Shown: positions 41,201 to 50,699, counted from the first letter of the stretch. The stretch is 64,000 bases of DNA from Bradyrhizobium sp. BR 10289 (GCF_019455385.1 NZ_JACOFR010000013.1:124001-188000); one strand, 5' to 3'. Program-made: numbers and translations. The notes: a model not told the origin generated them from the letters alone.

Positions 41201-43278
41201 GAGATGGCTCCGAGCGCCCTGATCTCGGCGCTGCGCGCGACCTCGACATGGGACAGGATCGGCAATGTCGGGAACACCCGCTCCAGGATCATCCGGACAT
41301 AGGGACGGGCTTCGGGGGTCACCGCCAGCACCACGCTGGTGCCGTTGTCGGTGAACTTGCGGATCGCGGTGCTGGCTTCCGTCGCGAACTGCTCGATCAG
41401 GCGCGGATCGGCGTCGAACTCGACGACGTCGCCCTTGGCGTCGCGCTTCAGGCTCTGGTGGAACGCGAGGTCCCAGCGATTGCCGAGGCGGACCACGTTG
41501 AGCACGCCGTTGTCGGAGAGGTCGCCGCAGATCTGCTGGGCAAGACGCGTGCGCACGTGCTCGGCGACCTGCTCGGAGCGCCGCACATGGGGCGCGATCT
41601 CGGCGACCGCCTCGAGGATCAGATGGAGGTTGCGGATCGAGACGCGCTCGGCGAGCAGGATCTTCAGGATCGCCAGCAGGCCCGAATAGGAGATCTGCGA
41701 CGGGCAGAGATCCTCGACCAGGCGCTTGTACTCGGGATCGAGGCGGTCGAGCAGACCGCGCATGTCCTTGTAGGACAGCAGCTGGGCCAGGTTGGCCCGG
41801 ATCACTTCGCTCAGATGCGTGAGCAGAACCGACAGATTGTCGACCGGCTTGCAACCCTGCCGTTTGACCTCGTCGGTGAAGGCTTCCGTCACCCACAGCG
41901 CCTTCATGCCGAAGGCGGGCTCGATCACCTCTTCGCCGGGCACATCGGGCTTGCCGTCCTTGTCGACCAGCACCAGCACCTCGCCGAGCCGGAGCTCGCC
42001 ATGGGCGACACGCGTGTCGTGAATCCGGATCTGGTATCCCTTCGGATCGATCGACAGATTGTCGGTCAGCTTGATCTCGGGAATGACGAAGCCGTACTGC
42101 TTGGCGAACTTCTTGCGGATCTTGGCCACGCGGTGGGCGAGTTCGGTGCGCGAGCCCAGCATATGGACCGACAGGTGGCTGCCGAGCGAGAGCTCGATCT
42201 CGGCGGTCCTCAGCGATTCCTTGACGGAGTCCTTGGCCTCGGCCTGGGCGCGCTCGTCGGCCTTGCGGGCCTCTTCCTTCTGCTTCAGGGCCGCCTGCCG
42301 CTTCGGCAGCGAGTAGCCGACAAAGGCCATGACGCCGCCGAGCAGCACGAAGGGCGCCATCGGCAACCCCGGCATCAAGGCAAGCACGAACATCATCAGC
42401 GCGGCGGCCGACACGGCGCGCGGATAGCCGCCGAGCTGGCGCAGAACGGCCTGCTCCGCCGACCCCCTGGTGCCGCCCTTCGAGACCAGCAGGCCCGCCG
42501 ACAGCGAGACGATGAGGGCCGGCATCTGCGACACCAGACCGTCGCCGACCGAGAGCTTGGTGTAGACGTCGGCGGCGCGCGACAGCGTCAGGCCGTGATG
42601 GGTGACACCGATGACGATGCCGCCGAAAATGTTGATCGCGGTAATGATCAGGCCGGCAATGGCGTCGCCGCGGACGAATTTGGAGGCACCGTCCATGGCG
42701 CCGAAGAAGGCGCTTTCCTCCTCGAGCTCGCGACGGCGGCGCTGGGCTTCCTTGTCGTCGATCAGGCCCGCCGACAGATCGGCGTCGATCGCCATCTGCT
42801 TGCCGGGGATGGCATCCAGGGTGAAGCGCGCACCGACTTCGGCGATACGCGTCGCACCCTTGGTGATCACGACGAAATTCACCGTGACCAGGATCGCGAA
42901 GATGATCAGACCGATGACGAAGTCGCCGCCCATCACGAACTTCGAGAAGCCGGCGACGACGTGGCCGGCGGCCTGCTCGCCCTCCCCGCCACGCGACAGG
43001 ATCAGGCGGGTGGTGGCGATGTTGAGCGCCAGGCGCAGGATGGTCGCGATCAGCAGTACGGTCGGGAAGGCCGAGAAATCCAGCGGCCGCTGGATCCACA
43101 GCGCGACCATCAGGATCAGCGCCGACAACGCGATCGAGAAGGCAAGGCCGAGGTCGATCAGGATCGGCGGGATCGGCAGGAACAGGATCGTGAGCATGGC
43201 CACGATACCGCCTGCGAAGAAGGCGTCCGCCCCGAGACGGCGGGGGCTGGGCAGGCTAGCAGCTAACGTATCGGCCAT
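41197..43278 (-). CDS. flhA: Flagellar export gate protein FlhA
   Basis: A 693-residue protein. The N-terminal half has about eight transmembrane segments and the FHIPEP region with LRLALNIATTRLILSRGG near residue 80 and MAIDADLSAGLID near 200. The C-terminal half is the cytoplasmic ring that receives export substrates (LSLGSHLSVHMLG, and the FliJ-linker region). FlhA drives proton-coupled secretion of rod, hook and filament subunits. It lies 77 bases after fliQ and overlaps fliR, completing a fliQ-flhA-fliR export block, the order typical of rhizobia. Confidence 0.95.
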   Translation of the reverse strand: MADTLAASLPSPRRLGADAFFAGGIVAMLTILFLPIPPILIDLGLAFSIALSALILMVALWIQRPLDFSAFPTVLLIATILRLALNIATTRLILSRGGEGEQAAGHVVAGFSKFVMGGDFVIGLIIFAILVTVNFVVITKGATRIAEVGARFTLDAIPGKQMAIDADLSAGLIDDKEAQRRRRELEEESAFFGAMDGASKFVRGDAIAGLIITAINIFGGIVIGVTHHGLTLSRAADVYTKLSVGDGLVSQMPALIVSLSAGLLVSKGGTRGSAEQAVLRQLGGYPRAVSAAALMMFVLALMPGLPMAPFVLLGGVMAFVGYSLPKRQAALKQKEEARKADERAQAEAKDSVKESLRTAEIELSLGSHLSVHMLGSRTELAHRVAKIRKKFAKQYGFVIPEIKLTDNLSIDPKGYQIRIHDTRVAHGELRLGEVLVLVDKDGKPDVPGEEVIEPAFGMKALWVTEAFTDEVKRQGCKPVDNLSVLLTHLSEVIRANLAQLLSYKDMRGLLDRLDPEYKRLVEDLCPSQISYSGLLAILKILLAERVSIRNLHLILEAVAEIAPHVRRSEQVAEHVRTRLAQQICGDLSDNGVLNVVRLGNRWDLAFHQSLKRDAKGDVVEFDADPRLIEQFATEASTAIRKFTDNGTSVVLAVTPEARPYVRMILERVFPTLPILSHVEVARSAEIRALGAIS

Positions 43279-43355
43279 GGGTCACCGGCAGGGGGTCCGC
43301 CCGGTAATCTGCCCCGCAAAGCTTACGCGAGGGTGGTGGCCGCCGGAGCCGCGGC

Positions 43356-43622
43356 TCAGAAGCCGCGCTCGATATGCGAATAGACCATCTCGGTGAAGGT
43401 GGAGAGATGGGCACCGATAAAGGAACCGGAGATGGCCACGACCACGAGAATGACGATGATCTTCGGGACGAAGGTCAGCGTCATTTCCTGGATCTGCGTC
43501 AGCGCCTGCATCAGTGCGATGAGCGTGCCGACCAGCATCGCCGAACCGACCGCGGGCCCGCAGGCAACGATGATGGTCCAGATCGCCGCCTGGACGATGT
43601 CGAGGGCGTCCCGCTCGTTCAT
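43356..43622 (-). CDS. fliQ: Flagellar export gate protein FliQ
   Basis: An 88-residue protein with two transmembrane helices (AAIWTIIVACGPAVGSAMLVG and VPKIIVILVVVAISG) and the FliQ hairpin loop QALTQIQEMTLTF. Four copies join FliP and FliR in the export channel. The ATG overlaps the flgD stop by 4 bases. Size and sequence are normal for the family. Confidence 0.93.
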   Translation of the reverse strand: MNERDALDIVQAAIWTIIVACGPAVGSAMLVGTLIALMQALTQIQEMTLTFVPKIIVILVVVAISGSFIGAHLSTFTEMVYSHIERGF

Positions 43623-44038
43623 GACTGGCTGATCGTGAGGCCGGGTCCGACGGCGACCTTGGTGCCGTCCGCGAGGGTCGCGATCGAACCGTCGCTGTTG
43701 ATGGCGATCGATGTCACCTTGCCGCTGAAGGTCGCGCCGGTCGAGTCGGTGAAGCTGACCGTCTTTCCGATCAACGCATCGGCCTGCGACAGCGACTGCG
43801 AGGACAGCAGCGAATCCAGCTTGTTGTTGGTCTGCATCGCCTGCTCGACCGACGACAGCTGCGCGAACTGGCTCATATATTGCGAGGTGTCCATCGGGTT
43901 GGTCGGATCCTGGTTCTTCATCTCGGCGATGAGGAGCTGAAGAAACGTGTTGTAGTCGACACCGGTGCTCGACGTGGAGTTCGACGTATTGGTCGAATTG
44001 GACTTGCTCGTGCTGTCGGTCGCGCTGGAAACGTTCAT
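43619..44038 (-). CDS. flgD: Flagellar hook-capping protein FlgD
   Basis: A 139-residue protein, shorter than enterobacterial FlgD (about 230), as is usual in rhizobia because the C-terminal Ig/tudor part is reduced. The N-terminus is Ser/Thr-rich, and the core motif YNTFLQLLIAEMKNQDP is the FlgD hallmark near residue 30, followed by FAQLSSVEQAM. It caps the growing hook so that FlgE can polymerise. It lies 14 bases after flbT and overlaps fliQ by 4 bases. No signal peptide; exported by the flagellar T3SS. Confidence 0.93.
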   Translation of the reverse strand: MNVSSATDSTSKSNSTNTSNSTSSTGVDYNTFLQLLIAEMKNQDPTNPMDTSQYMSQFAQLSSVEQAMQTNNKLDSLLSSQSLSQADALIGKTVSFTDSTGATFSGKVTSIAINSDGSIATLADGTKVAVGPGLTISQS

Positions 44039-44052
44039 GTGCCTCTCCGCTG

Positions 44053-44475
44053 TCACGCAGCTTCGGATGGGGTATTGGTCTCGACGTCGGTCTTGGCGCC
44101 GGCCAGGATGGCCTCCTCGACCGGAAACAGCGCCCGGATCCGCTTGAGCGCCTCGAAGTAACGCGTCGTACCGACCAGCTCGTTGACCGCGGCGAGCCCC
44201 TCGAGCATCTCGCGGTTCTCGCATACTGCGACCAGGGCCGCGTGATGCTGCGCGTACAGCGTCGAGGCATCGCGGACATCGGTCGGGTTCATCAGCATGA
44301 GCTGGACGATGAAATAGAGCTGCCGCAACGCCGTGGTGGCATCGGAGGCCTGCATGACCTGCCCTTCGAGCAGGAACATCACGTCGTTGACGAGTTCGAC
44401 GGAGACCTTGCGATCGACGCGCAGCACCGCGCCGTTGATGTAGATCCGTTCGCCCGCCCGCAAGGAGATCTTCAT
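44053..44475 (-). CDS. flbT: Flagellin mRNA-binding regulator FlbT
   Basis: A 140-residue protein with the FlbT opening LRAGERIYINGAVLRVDRKV and the central LLEGQVMQASDATTALRQLYFIVQ, given here only by LLEGQVMQASDA. In Caulobacter, FlbT binds the 5' untranslated region of flagellin mRNA and promotes its decay when the hook is unfinished; in rhizobia it can also act positively. Its ATG overlaps the flaF stop by 1 base (TAATG). Three flagellin leaders in this window carry a shared RNA element that is a natural candidate target. Confidence 0.93.
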   Translation of the reverse strand: MKISLRAGERIYINGAVLRVDRKVSVELVNDVMFLLEGQVMQASDATTALRQLYFIVQLMLMNPTDVRDASTLYAQHHAALVAVCENREMLEGLAAVNELVGTTRYFEALKRIRALFPVEEAILAGAKTDVETNTPSEAA

Positions 44476-44819
44476 TACAGGGCGTCTCGGATCATGCGAT
44501 TGATTTCGATCAGCTGCACCACGTCGTTCGACTTCTCCTCGCGAAGGCGATCGGCCTCCTTGACCACCCATAGGCCGATCGAGATGATGTCGGCGCGCAG
44601 CTTCTCGGGAAGCCCGTTTTCCGGATGCGCGAGATCCTCGATGAAGATGGTCCACAACCGCCGGACGTAGAGCAGGCTCTGAACCTGGTCCTCGAAGCTA
44701 TAGCGTCCACTCTGGAGCCGCTCGAGCCGGTCGATGCCGAGGCTGAGCGCCTGGCGCTCGCGGCCCCGCGCCTCGTAGCCGCTGTCTTCAACGACGGTTT
44801 CGTAGGCTTCAAAAGTCAT
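44475..44819 (-). CDS. flaF: Flagellin synthesis regulator FlaF
   Basis: A 114-residue protein matching FlaF: it starts EAYETVVEDSGYEARGRERQAL (shown by its first 12 residues EAYETVVEDSGY) and ends with LRADIISIGLWVVKEAD. FlaF and FlbT work as an opposed pair controlling flagellin translation and secretion in alphaproteobacteria. It is 63 bases after flgL and directly coupled to flbT. No membrane segment. Confidence 0.92.
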   Translation of the reverse strand: MTFEAYETVVEDSGYEARGRERQALSLGIDRLERLQSGRYSFEDQVQSLLYVRRLWTIFIEDLAHPENGLPEKLRADIISIGLWVVKEADRLREEKSNDVVQLIEINRMIRDAL

Positions 44820-44882
44820 CCGGACAACTCTGCGCAGGAAATCGAAAACAGGACAAGGTTACGAGGCCGGGCGGGCCGCGGC

Positions 44883-45929
44883 TTAGAGATAGTTGATCAG
44901 GCTGATCTTCTGGAGCTGCGAGGTCAGCGCGAGCGCCGTCTGGATCTGGGTCTGCAGCGTATTGACGCGCACCGACGCTTCGGCCGGGTCGACCTTCTCC
45001 AGACCGACGATCTGGTTGTTGAGGATATCCTGCTGCGTCTTGAGCTTGTCGGTGGCGGAGGTGATCCGCTGCTGAACCGTGCCGAGATCCCCGCCGAGTG
45101 TCGCAAGATCCGTGATGGCGTTGCCGACGAGGCCAATGGCCTTGTCGACGACGACCTGGAAGGTCGACTGGTCGAGGTTGGCATTCCCCAGATCAGCCAT
45201 CATCGTATAGGCCTCGGCGAGCTTGCGGAAGGCGGGCCCGTTGGCGCTGGCGGACGTATCGGCGATCTCGGTCGTCGAGATACGGCTCTGCATCACCTGG
45301 TCGGTGGCCGACGACCAATTGGTGTTCCAGGCCGGGCTCGCGAACTCGGCATCGAAAGTGGTGTCGAGGAACGTCTTCATCTGGGCCGGCGTAATGTTCT
45401 TCACGTTGGGCGAGGACTGCGAGAAGCCGAAAGTCGCGAGGAAATCGGCATCGACCTGGTTCTTGCTGGCCGAACCTGGGGCATAGGCCGTGACCGGCGC
45501 ATTCTGCGTGTTGATGCCGGCGAACAGGTACGAGCCGTTATAGGAGACGTTCAGCGCGCCGATCAGATCCTGGAGGTTGGAGGTCGCTGGCGGCAGGATG
45601 ATCCGGCCGCCGCCGTCGGTGCTGCGGGCGGCAATCAGGTCCTTGAGGAAGTCCGTTGCGGTCGTGCCGAGCTGGGTGATCCGGCTCTGCGTGATGTCCA
45701 GACGTCCCGCGACGAGCCCGTTGGTATCGACGAGCTGATCGGCGAAGCTGAGGTCCGCCCGCAGGGTGAGGTCGCTTCCCGTGGTGGCACCGAGCTCGAG
45801 GCCGACGTCGGCGAAGCGGCCGGTGGTCGCCTCCGTCGAGGCCTTGCTCAGCAAGGCCTGGTTGTTCGTGATCGAGGACCTCAACGACGAAGACAACATC
45901 AAGGTCGAGATGTAGTTCGCGCTCATCAT
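44883..45929 (-). CDS. flgL: Flagellar hook-filament junction protein FlgL
   Basis: A 348-residue flagellin-like protein. The N-terminus, MSANYISTLMLSSSLRSSI, and C-terminal LTSQLQKISLINYL are the helical D0/D1 parts that pack with flagellin and FlgK. The Gly/Asp/Thr-rich centre is variable. A second Met directly follows the first, so the start could be 45926. It is the second junction protein, 3 bases after flgK, and is delivered by a FlgN-type chaperone. Confidence 0.88.
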   Translation of the reverse strand: MMSANYISTLMLSSSLRSSITNNQALLSKASTEATTGRFADVGLELGATTGSDLTLRADLSFADQLVDTNGLVAGRLDITQSRITQLGTTATDFLKDLIAARSTDGGGRIILPPATSNLQDLIGALNVSYNGSYLFAGINTQNAPVTAYAPGSASKNQVDADFLATFGFSQSSPNVKNITPAQMKTFLDTTFDAEFASPAWNTNWSSATDQVMQSRISTTEIADTSASANGPAFRKLAEAYTMMADLGNANLDQSTFQVVVDKAIGLVGNAITDLATLGGDLGTVQQRITSATDKLKTQQDILNNQIVGLEKVDPAEASVRVNTLQTQIQTALALTSQLQKISLINYL

Positions 45930-45932
45930 GGC

Positions 45933-47408
45933 TTAATTCCCCACGGCAGCCAGCAGGCTCTGCAGCATTTGGTCGACGGTCGAGATGATCTTCGACGAGG
46001 CCGAATAAGTGCGCTCGACCTGGAGCATCAGGGACATCTCGTCGTCCATGTTGACGCCGCTGACGTTCGACAGCGCCGCCGTGCTGCGGTCGAGCAGCGT
46101 TTTCTGGTAGGTGACGTTGGAGTCCGCGGTCTTGCGCTGGTTTTCGATCCAGCTCGACGACGACGACGCGTAGTCGATCAGGCTGCCGCTCGGCTTGCCT
46201 TGTGTGGCTGGATCGAACGGCTGCGCCGCGTCCATACCGCCGATGAGCTGTTGCAGCCGCGCGGAGTAGCCGCCGTTGCCGGCGGTGTTGTATTGGTATG
46301 CTGCGTTGCCGCTGATCGCACCGTCGCGCAACAGATTGGGGTTGCCGCCCTGCGCCGGATCGACCGACGCCGCGACGCTAATCAGCCCGGCAAGGCCGAC
46401 CGAGACGGTGGCGCTCGCGGGCATCGCCGGCGCGCCCGGATAGGTGAAGAGACCGGGAACGTCGGGCAGCGCCGCGGCGGTCTGATCGCTTTCCCTGAAG
46501 GTGTTGATCAGGCCGCGCGCGATTTCGTCGAGTTGGCTCTGATAGGTGACGGTGTCCTGGTCGCGCAGCTGGGCAAGGCCAGCAAGCTTGCCGGACTTCA
46601 GCGGCATCACCGAATTGGCGCCGGTCACCGGTATGCCGTCGACATAGACCGCATTGCCGGTGGTGCCGGCCGAATAGATGTTGATGGGCGCGAAGCTCAC
46701 CGTACGCGCCGTCTTGTCGAACAGGACGGCGCCACTGTCGGTGTAGAGCGCCGCGTCGCCGTTGGGACGGAGCGACATCGAGACGCCGAGCTCCTGCGAC
46801 AGCTGCGAGACGATGTTATCGCGCTGGTCGAGGTAGTCGGTGACGTCGTCGCCGGAGACCGTGCCCTTCACGATCTCGGTGTTCACGGTCTGGAACTGGG
46901 AGAGCAGCTGATTGATGTTCTGAACCGACACCTTCATGTCGGCATCGGCGTTCTCACGGACCGACTGCACGGTCTGGGTCGCCTGGTTGAGCGCGGTCGC
47001 CATGTCCTTGGCGGATGTGACCGCCGCCTGTGCCAGCGTGGTATTGTCCGGCGCGTTGGCATATTGCTGCAGCGCCTTCTTCAGCGCATTGAGCTGCGCC
47101 GTCGGCGACTGGTCGAGCTCCGTATCGTCCACCGTGGCGGATGCGATCTGCTGGAGACCGTCATAGATCGCGCTCTGCTTGGCCGACGACGAGGTCGCGA
47201 CCAGGACGTTGTTGTAGAGACCCGAGCTGGCGGCGCGCTGGATCGCCGCGACATAGACGCCGGCCCCCGGCAGGTTGTCCAGCACGGCGATCTTGCGCGA
47301 ATAGCCGGTTGCGCTGGCACCGGCGATGTTGCGCGAGATCGTCGATGACTGGATGCCCGACGCCATGAGCGAGGCGCGAGCGGAGTCGAGAGCAGCGGTA
47401 AGGGACAT
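45933..47408 (-). CDS. flgK: Flagellar hook-associated protein 1, FlgK
   Basis: A 491-residue protein. N-terminal residues TAALDSARASLMASGIQSSTISRNIAG (shown by SGIQSSTISRNIAG) and C-terminal VERTYSASSKIISTVDQM are the conserved FlgK ends that form the junction zone. The DEMSLMLQVERTYSAS block near the end is diagnostic. It joins hook to filament with FlgL. It is 34 bases after flgE. It is somewhat shorter than the enterobacterial protein, as usual in rhizobia. Confidence 0.9.
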   Translation of the reverse strand: MSLTAALDSARASLMASGIQSSTISRNIAGASATGYSRKIAVLDNLPGAGVYVAAIQRAASSGLYNNVLVATSSSAKQSAIYDGLQQIASATVDDTELDQSPTAQLNALKKALQQYANAPDNTTLAQAAVTSAKDMATALNQATQTVQSVRENADADMKVSVQNINQLLSQFQTVNTEIVKGTVSGDDVTDYLDQRDNIVSQLSQELGVSMSLRPNGDAALYTDSGAVLFDKTARTVSFAPINIYSAGTTGNAVYVDGIPVTGANSVMPLKSGKLAGLAQLRDQDTVTYQSQLDEIARGLINTFRESDQTAAALPDVPGLFTYPGAPAMPASATVSVGLAGLISVAASVDPAQGGNPNLLRDGAISGNAAYQYNTAGNGGYSARLQQLIGGMDAAQPFDPATQGKPSGSLIDYASSSSSWIENQRKTADSNVTYQKTLLDRSTAALSNVSGVNMDDEMSLMLQVERTYSASSKIISTVDQMLQSLLAAVGN

Positions 47409-47442
47409 GATCTACTCTTGCCCGGGATGAGCGCCGAAGGAT

Positions 47443-48675
47443 TCAGCGTTTCAAGTTGACGACGACGTCGAGCAAGTCGGCGCCGGTCTGGAACGATTTC
47501 GAGTTTGCGGTGAAGCCGCGCTGCGCCTCGATCATTCCGGTGAGCTCGTCCGCGAGATCGACGTTGGACTCTTCCAGGGCGCCGGACTGAACCGTGCCGA
47601 GCCCGCCAGTGCCGGCATTCGCGGCCTGCGCATTGCCGGAATTCATGTTGGTCGAATAGACGTTGCCAGGCTCGGGCGTGAGATTGTCCGGGCTCGCGAC
47701 GTCGGCAAGCATGACCGTGTAGAGCGTCAGTTGCTGTCCGTTCTTGAGGGTCGCCGTCACGTGGCCCGCATCGTCGACGTCGACCTTGTCGATGGCCGAA
47801 GGAACACTGCCATTGACGGTGGCCTTGAAGCTGAAGTCGGTTCCGACCTGCGTCATGTTCGAAAGGTTCATGGTCATCGCCGCACCGCCGGGGACGGTGA
47901 AGGAGAGACTGGTCGGGCTCGCCGCGGCCAGCGCGCCCTTGCCGGTTGCCGTCGTATCGAAGGTGAAAGTGGTGGCAGGGGCGAGCGACGCACCTGTCGC
48001 GGAGTCATAGACCTGAACCTGCCAGGTGTCCGAACCGGCGGCGGTCGCCGTGTGGGACATGTAGACGTCGAGCGTAACGGCCTGACCGATATTGTTGTAG
48101 GCGACGATGGAGCTCTTCGATGAATATGACGCCGGTCCGGGCGGACCGGCGATGACAGCCGCCTTGGGGTCCAGATTGCCGGTCGTGAGCGTCCCCGCCG
48201 TCGACGGCACGGGCACCTGCGAAACCTGGGCGACGTTGACGATCTGCATGCCGGATAGGCTGTTCTGCGAAAAATTGGAGACGTTACCCGGCTGACCCAG
48301 GAGGTAGTAGCCGGCCGCGTTGACCAGATTGCCCTGGCTGTCCGGCACGAACGAGCCGGCGCGCGTCAGATATTGCTGCGTGTTGTTGGCGTTCGAGACC
48401 ACGAAGAACCCGTTGCCCTGGACACGGAGATCCGTGGTCGACGTGGTGAACTGCGTACCGCCGGAGTCGCTGATGGCATAGCGGACGGTCGTCTCGACGG
48501 CGCCCGAGTCGTAATTGCCGGAGCCGCTCTTCAGGATCAGCGACGAGAACTCCGTCGATGCCCGCTTGTAGCCGGTCGTGTTGACGTTCGCGATGTTGTC
48601 CGAAACCGTCGACAGCTTGTTGGACTGCGAGTTCATTCCGGAAACACCGGTGCGCATAACACCATACAGGCTCAT
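47443..48675 (-). CDS. flgE: Flagellar hook protein FlgE
   Basis: A 410-residue hook protein. It starts MSLYGVMRTGVSGMNSQSNKL with the rod/hook N-terminal helix, including NIANVNTTGYK, and ends with EESNVDLADELTGMIEAQRGF and SFQTGADLL, the FlgE/FlgG-type C-terminal helix. It polymerises into the hook under FlgD, with length set by FliK. ATG 48675 has AAGGAG upstream. The 97-base gap before it (48676-48772) contains an ACAAC...GTTGT dyad, so flgE may have its own promoter. Confidence 0.93.
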   Translation of the reverse strand: MSLYGVMRTGVSGMNSQSNKLSTVSDNIANVNTTGYKRASTEFSSLILKSGSGNYDSGAVETTVRYAISDSGGTQFTTSTTDLRVQGNGFFVVSNANNTQQYLTRAGSFVPDSQGNLVNAAGYYLLGQPGNVSNFSQNSLSGMQIVNVAQVSQVPVPSTAGTLTTGNLDPKAAVIAGPPGPASYSSKSSIVAYNNIGQAVTLDVYMSHTATAAGSDTWQVQVYDSATGASLAPATTFTFDTTATGKGALAAASPTSLSFTVPGGAAMTMNLSNMTQVGTDFSFKATVNGSVPSAIDKVDVDDAGHVTATLKNGQQLTLYTVMLADVASPDNLTPEPGNVYSTNMNSGNAQAANAGTGGLGTVQSGALEESNVDLADELTGMIEAQRGFTANSKSFQTGADLLDVVVNLKR

Positions 48676-48772
48676 GGATTAGGCTCCTTTGACAGGTTCA
48701 AGCTACAATGCGGGTTCTTGCTTGCGCGGGGCTGATGATTGGGAACCGTGCACAACTTTCAGGTTGTAGCGG

Positions 48773-49366
48773 TCATGTCGTCTTGTCAGTCGTCCTGGGT
48801 TGACACAGCGAGCGCGCCTTGTCGGTCCACGCGCCGAAGCCGCTGGAGACGAGATGAGCGACGATGTGGCAGACGTAGCGTTTCTGAGCGGGCTGATTGT
48901 TGGGTCCGGCGTTGTAGCGCGCAACCGCCATGGTCCAGCTGCCCTCGCGCTGCTTCAGCTCCTTGAGGAAGCGCGCGGCATATTCGACGTTCTTGGCGGG
49001 ATCGAACATCGCGCGCACCGAGTCGAACTTGTCGCCGTGGTAATAGTGATTGATCTGCATGCAGCCGAGATCGATCAGCTTGATGCCTTTGGCGCGCATC
49101 GCCTCGAAATTCGCGATCGCATCGTTCATGTCCCTGGCGAACACGGTCTGTCCGTCCGCGCCAAGCGCGTAAGGGTAAAGAGCGCCGCGCCGGCCGGTCT
49201 CGGTGAGGCCGACCGCATAGAGGATGCCGAGCGGAATCCCGTGCTGCCGGGACGCACGCGCCATCTCGCGCTCGCAGGGGCGCGCATTTTCGGTCGCAGC
49301 TGCCGCGGCGCCCGCGTTACAGATAAACAGGACCGCGACGAGTCTGCGGGCCCACGTCCTGGTCAT
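48773..49366 (-). CDS. Periplasmic lytic transglycosylase (SLT domain), flagellar
   Basis: A 197-residue protein with a signal peptide (VAVLFICNAGAAAAATE) and an SLT domain: catalytic glutamate in GLTETGRRG, then LIDLGCMQINHYYHG and the AVARYNAGPNN motif. It cleaves peptidoglycan so the rod can cross the wall. It starts at ATG 49366, preceded by AGGAG, inside the 3' end of the fliK frame (50-base overlap). In this cluster it supplies the muramidase activity that is missing from the rod protein encoded at 39546-40025. Confidence 0.85.
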   Translation of the reverse strand: MTRTWARRLVAVLFICNAGAAAAATENARPCEREMARASRQHGIPLGILYAVGLTETGRRGALYPYALGADGQTVFARDMNDAIANFEAMRAKGIKLIDLGCMQINHYYHGDKFDSVRAMFDPAKNVEYAARFLKELKQREGSWTMAVARYNAGPNNQPAQKRYVCHIVAHLVSSGFGAWTDKARSLCQPRTTDKTT

Positions 49367-50699
49367 GACGCGTCTCCTGGTTGGACTGGCGCTCCTGGCG
49401 GGTCTGCTTCGCGCCGCCGTCCGATTGTCCCGACGAATTGCCGGCACCGTCGAAGGTGCCTTGCGACTGGGACTGGGGTTGTTGTTGCTGGCCGGCGAAC
49501 TGCGGCTGCGATTGCGACTGGCTGGAACTATTCTGGAATCCATCCAGCGAACCGTGCTGGACCGGCGCGACGTCGGCGACGTAGCCCGCCGACTGCATCA
49601 GATCGCGGATTTGGTCACGCTGCTGATCCAGCATCGTGCTGGTGTCCTTGCGTTCGGCGGCAAGCTGGACGGAGACCTCGGCGCCAACGAGACGAAGGCG
49701 AACGGTGACATTACCGAGCTGCGGCGGCTCGAGATTGATGGTCAGAATCTTGAGCGGCTCTTGCGCGTTGGTCTGTGACGTCGTGAGGTCGGTGACTGCG
49801 GCCGCCGTCGGCGCGGCGGACTCCTTCAATTCGGTGACGACAGCGTTGGCGACCTGTTGAGGGGCATTGAATTGCGCCGGCGGCAGATGGGTTTCCTGCT
49901 GCACCACGGTGACCTTGGTCGCCTCGGGCAACGCCTCTCGCGCCGAGGCCTTGACTGCGCGTTCGACATTGGCGGTGACGGCCTCAAAACCAGATGTCGC
50001 GGGCATTGCGTTTGGCGCATTCTCGCCGCCTTGCGTCGAAGCGGCCTGCGCCGTCGCTACGGCTTGCGAAGCCGGACCTTGCGCGCGCGTATTGGCGGGA
50101 GCAGCGCCGGTTGGCGCGGAATCGGCTGTGCCCGCCTTCGCCGCGCTGACACCTTGAACGTCGCGCCTCGTGGCGGACGAACGATCGTCCCGCGTGGGCG
50201 CGTCCTTCCTCTCGCCGGCCGACGATTGCGTCTGCGGCTGAACCTGCGGCTTCATGGCGGGCGCCGCCGCGACCTCCTGCCCGACGATCGCAGCAATGCC
50301 CGGTCGGCTCTGCACGTCCGCCTTCATCGCCTGATCGACCGGAGCTTGCTTGTCCGACGACGCGTCAGCCGATTTTTCGGAGGCCTTGTCAGATTTGTCA
50401 GATTTATCGGCCGATTTGGGTTCCCCAATTACGTCGGCGCCATCCTGCGCCGTCGCGTCCGTCTTGTCCGGATGGGCCAGGCGCGCGCGCAACGTTCCGG
50501 CTTTCACGGTCGTATCGCCGCTCTCGTCGTTCAGCGCCCGCTTCGCCATGTTCGAAACGGTGTGGAGCAGATCGTTGAATGACGAATCCGCCTGCGATTT
50601 GGTTGCGGTGCCCTTGGCCGAACGCGACGTCCCGCGCATGTTGAGGCTCTCGGCGAGACCGGAGAAGAGCTGCCCGGAGGTTCCGCTGAGCTTGGTCAT
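49317..50699 (-). CDS. fliK: Flagellar hook-length control protein FliK (MotD)
   Basis: A 460-residue low-complexity protein rich in Ala, Ser, Gln and Lys, with the conserved FliK C-terminal domain: INLEPPQLGNVTVRLRLVGAEVSVQL (cited by LEPPQLGNVTVRLRL) near residue 330. The tail is Gln-rich. This corresponds to rhizobial MotD, shown to be FliK. It measures hook length and switches export specificity to filament subunits. It overlaps motC at its start (4 bases) and the transglycosylase at its end (50 bases). Confidence 0.85.
   Translation of the reverse strand: MTKLSGTSGQLFSGLAESLNMRGTSRSAKGTATKSQADSSFNDLLHTVSNMAKRALNDESGDTTVKAGTLRARLAHPDKTDATAQDGADVIGEPKSADKSDKSDKASEKSADASSDKQAPVDQAMKADVQSRPGIAAIVGQEVAAAPAMKPQVQPQTQSSAGERKDAPTRDDRSSATRRDVQGVSAAKAGTADSAPTGAAPANTRAQGPASQAVATAQAASTQGGENAPNAMPATSGFEAVTANVERAVKASAREALPEATKVTVVQQETHLPPAQFNAPQQVANAVVTELKESAAPTAAAVTDLTTSQTNAQEPLKILTINLEPPQLGNVTVRLRLVGAEVSVQLAAERKDTSTMLDQQRDQIRDLMQSAGYVADVAPVQHGSLDGFQNSSSQSQSQPQFAGQQQQPQSQSQGTFDGAGNSSGQSDGGAKQTRQERQSNQETRHDQDVGPQTRRGPVYL

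Noticed and set aside
41248..43266. 672-codon plus-strand frame opposite flhA
   Set aside because: Arg/Asp-rich antisense shadow of the flhA codons.
44625..47348. 907-codon plus-strand frame opposite flgK and flgL
   Set aside because: It is an antisense shadow of real genes caused by high GC. It shows no family motifs.
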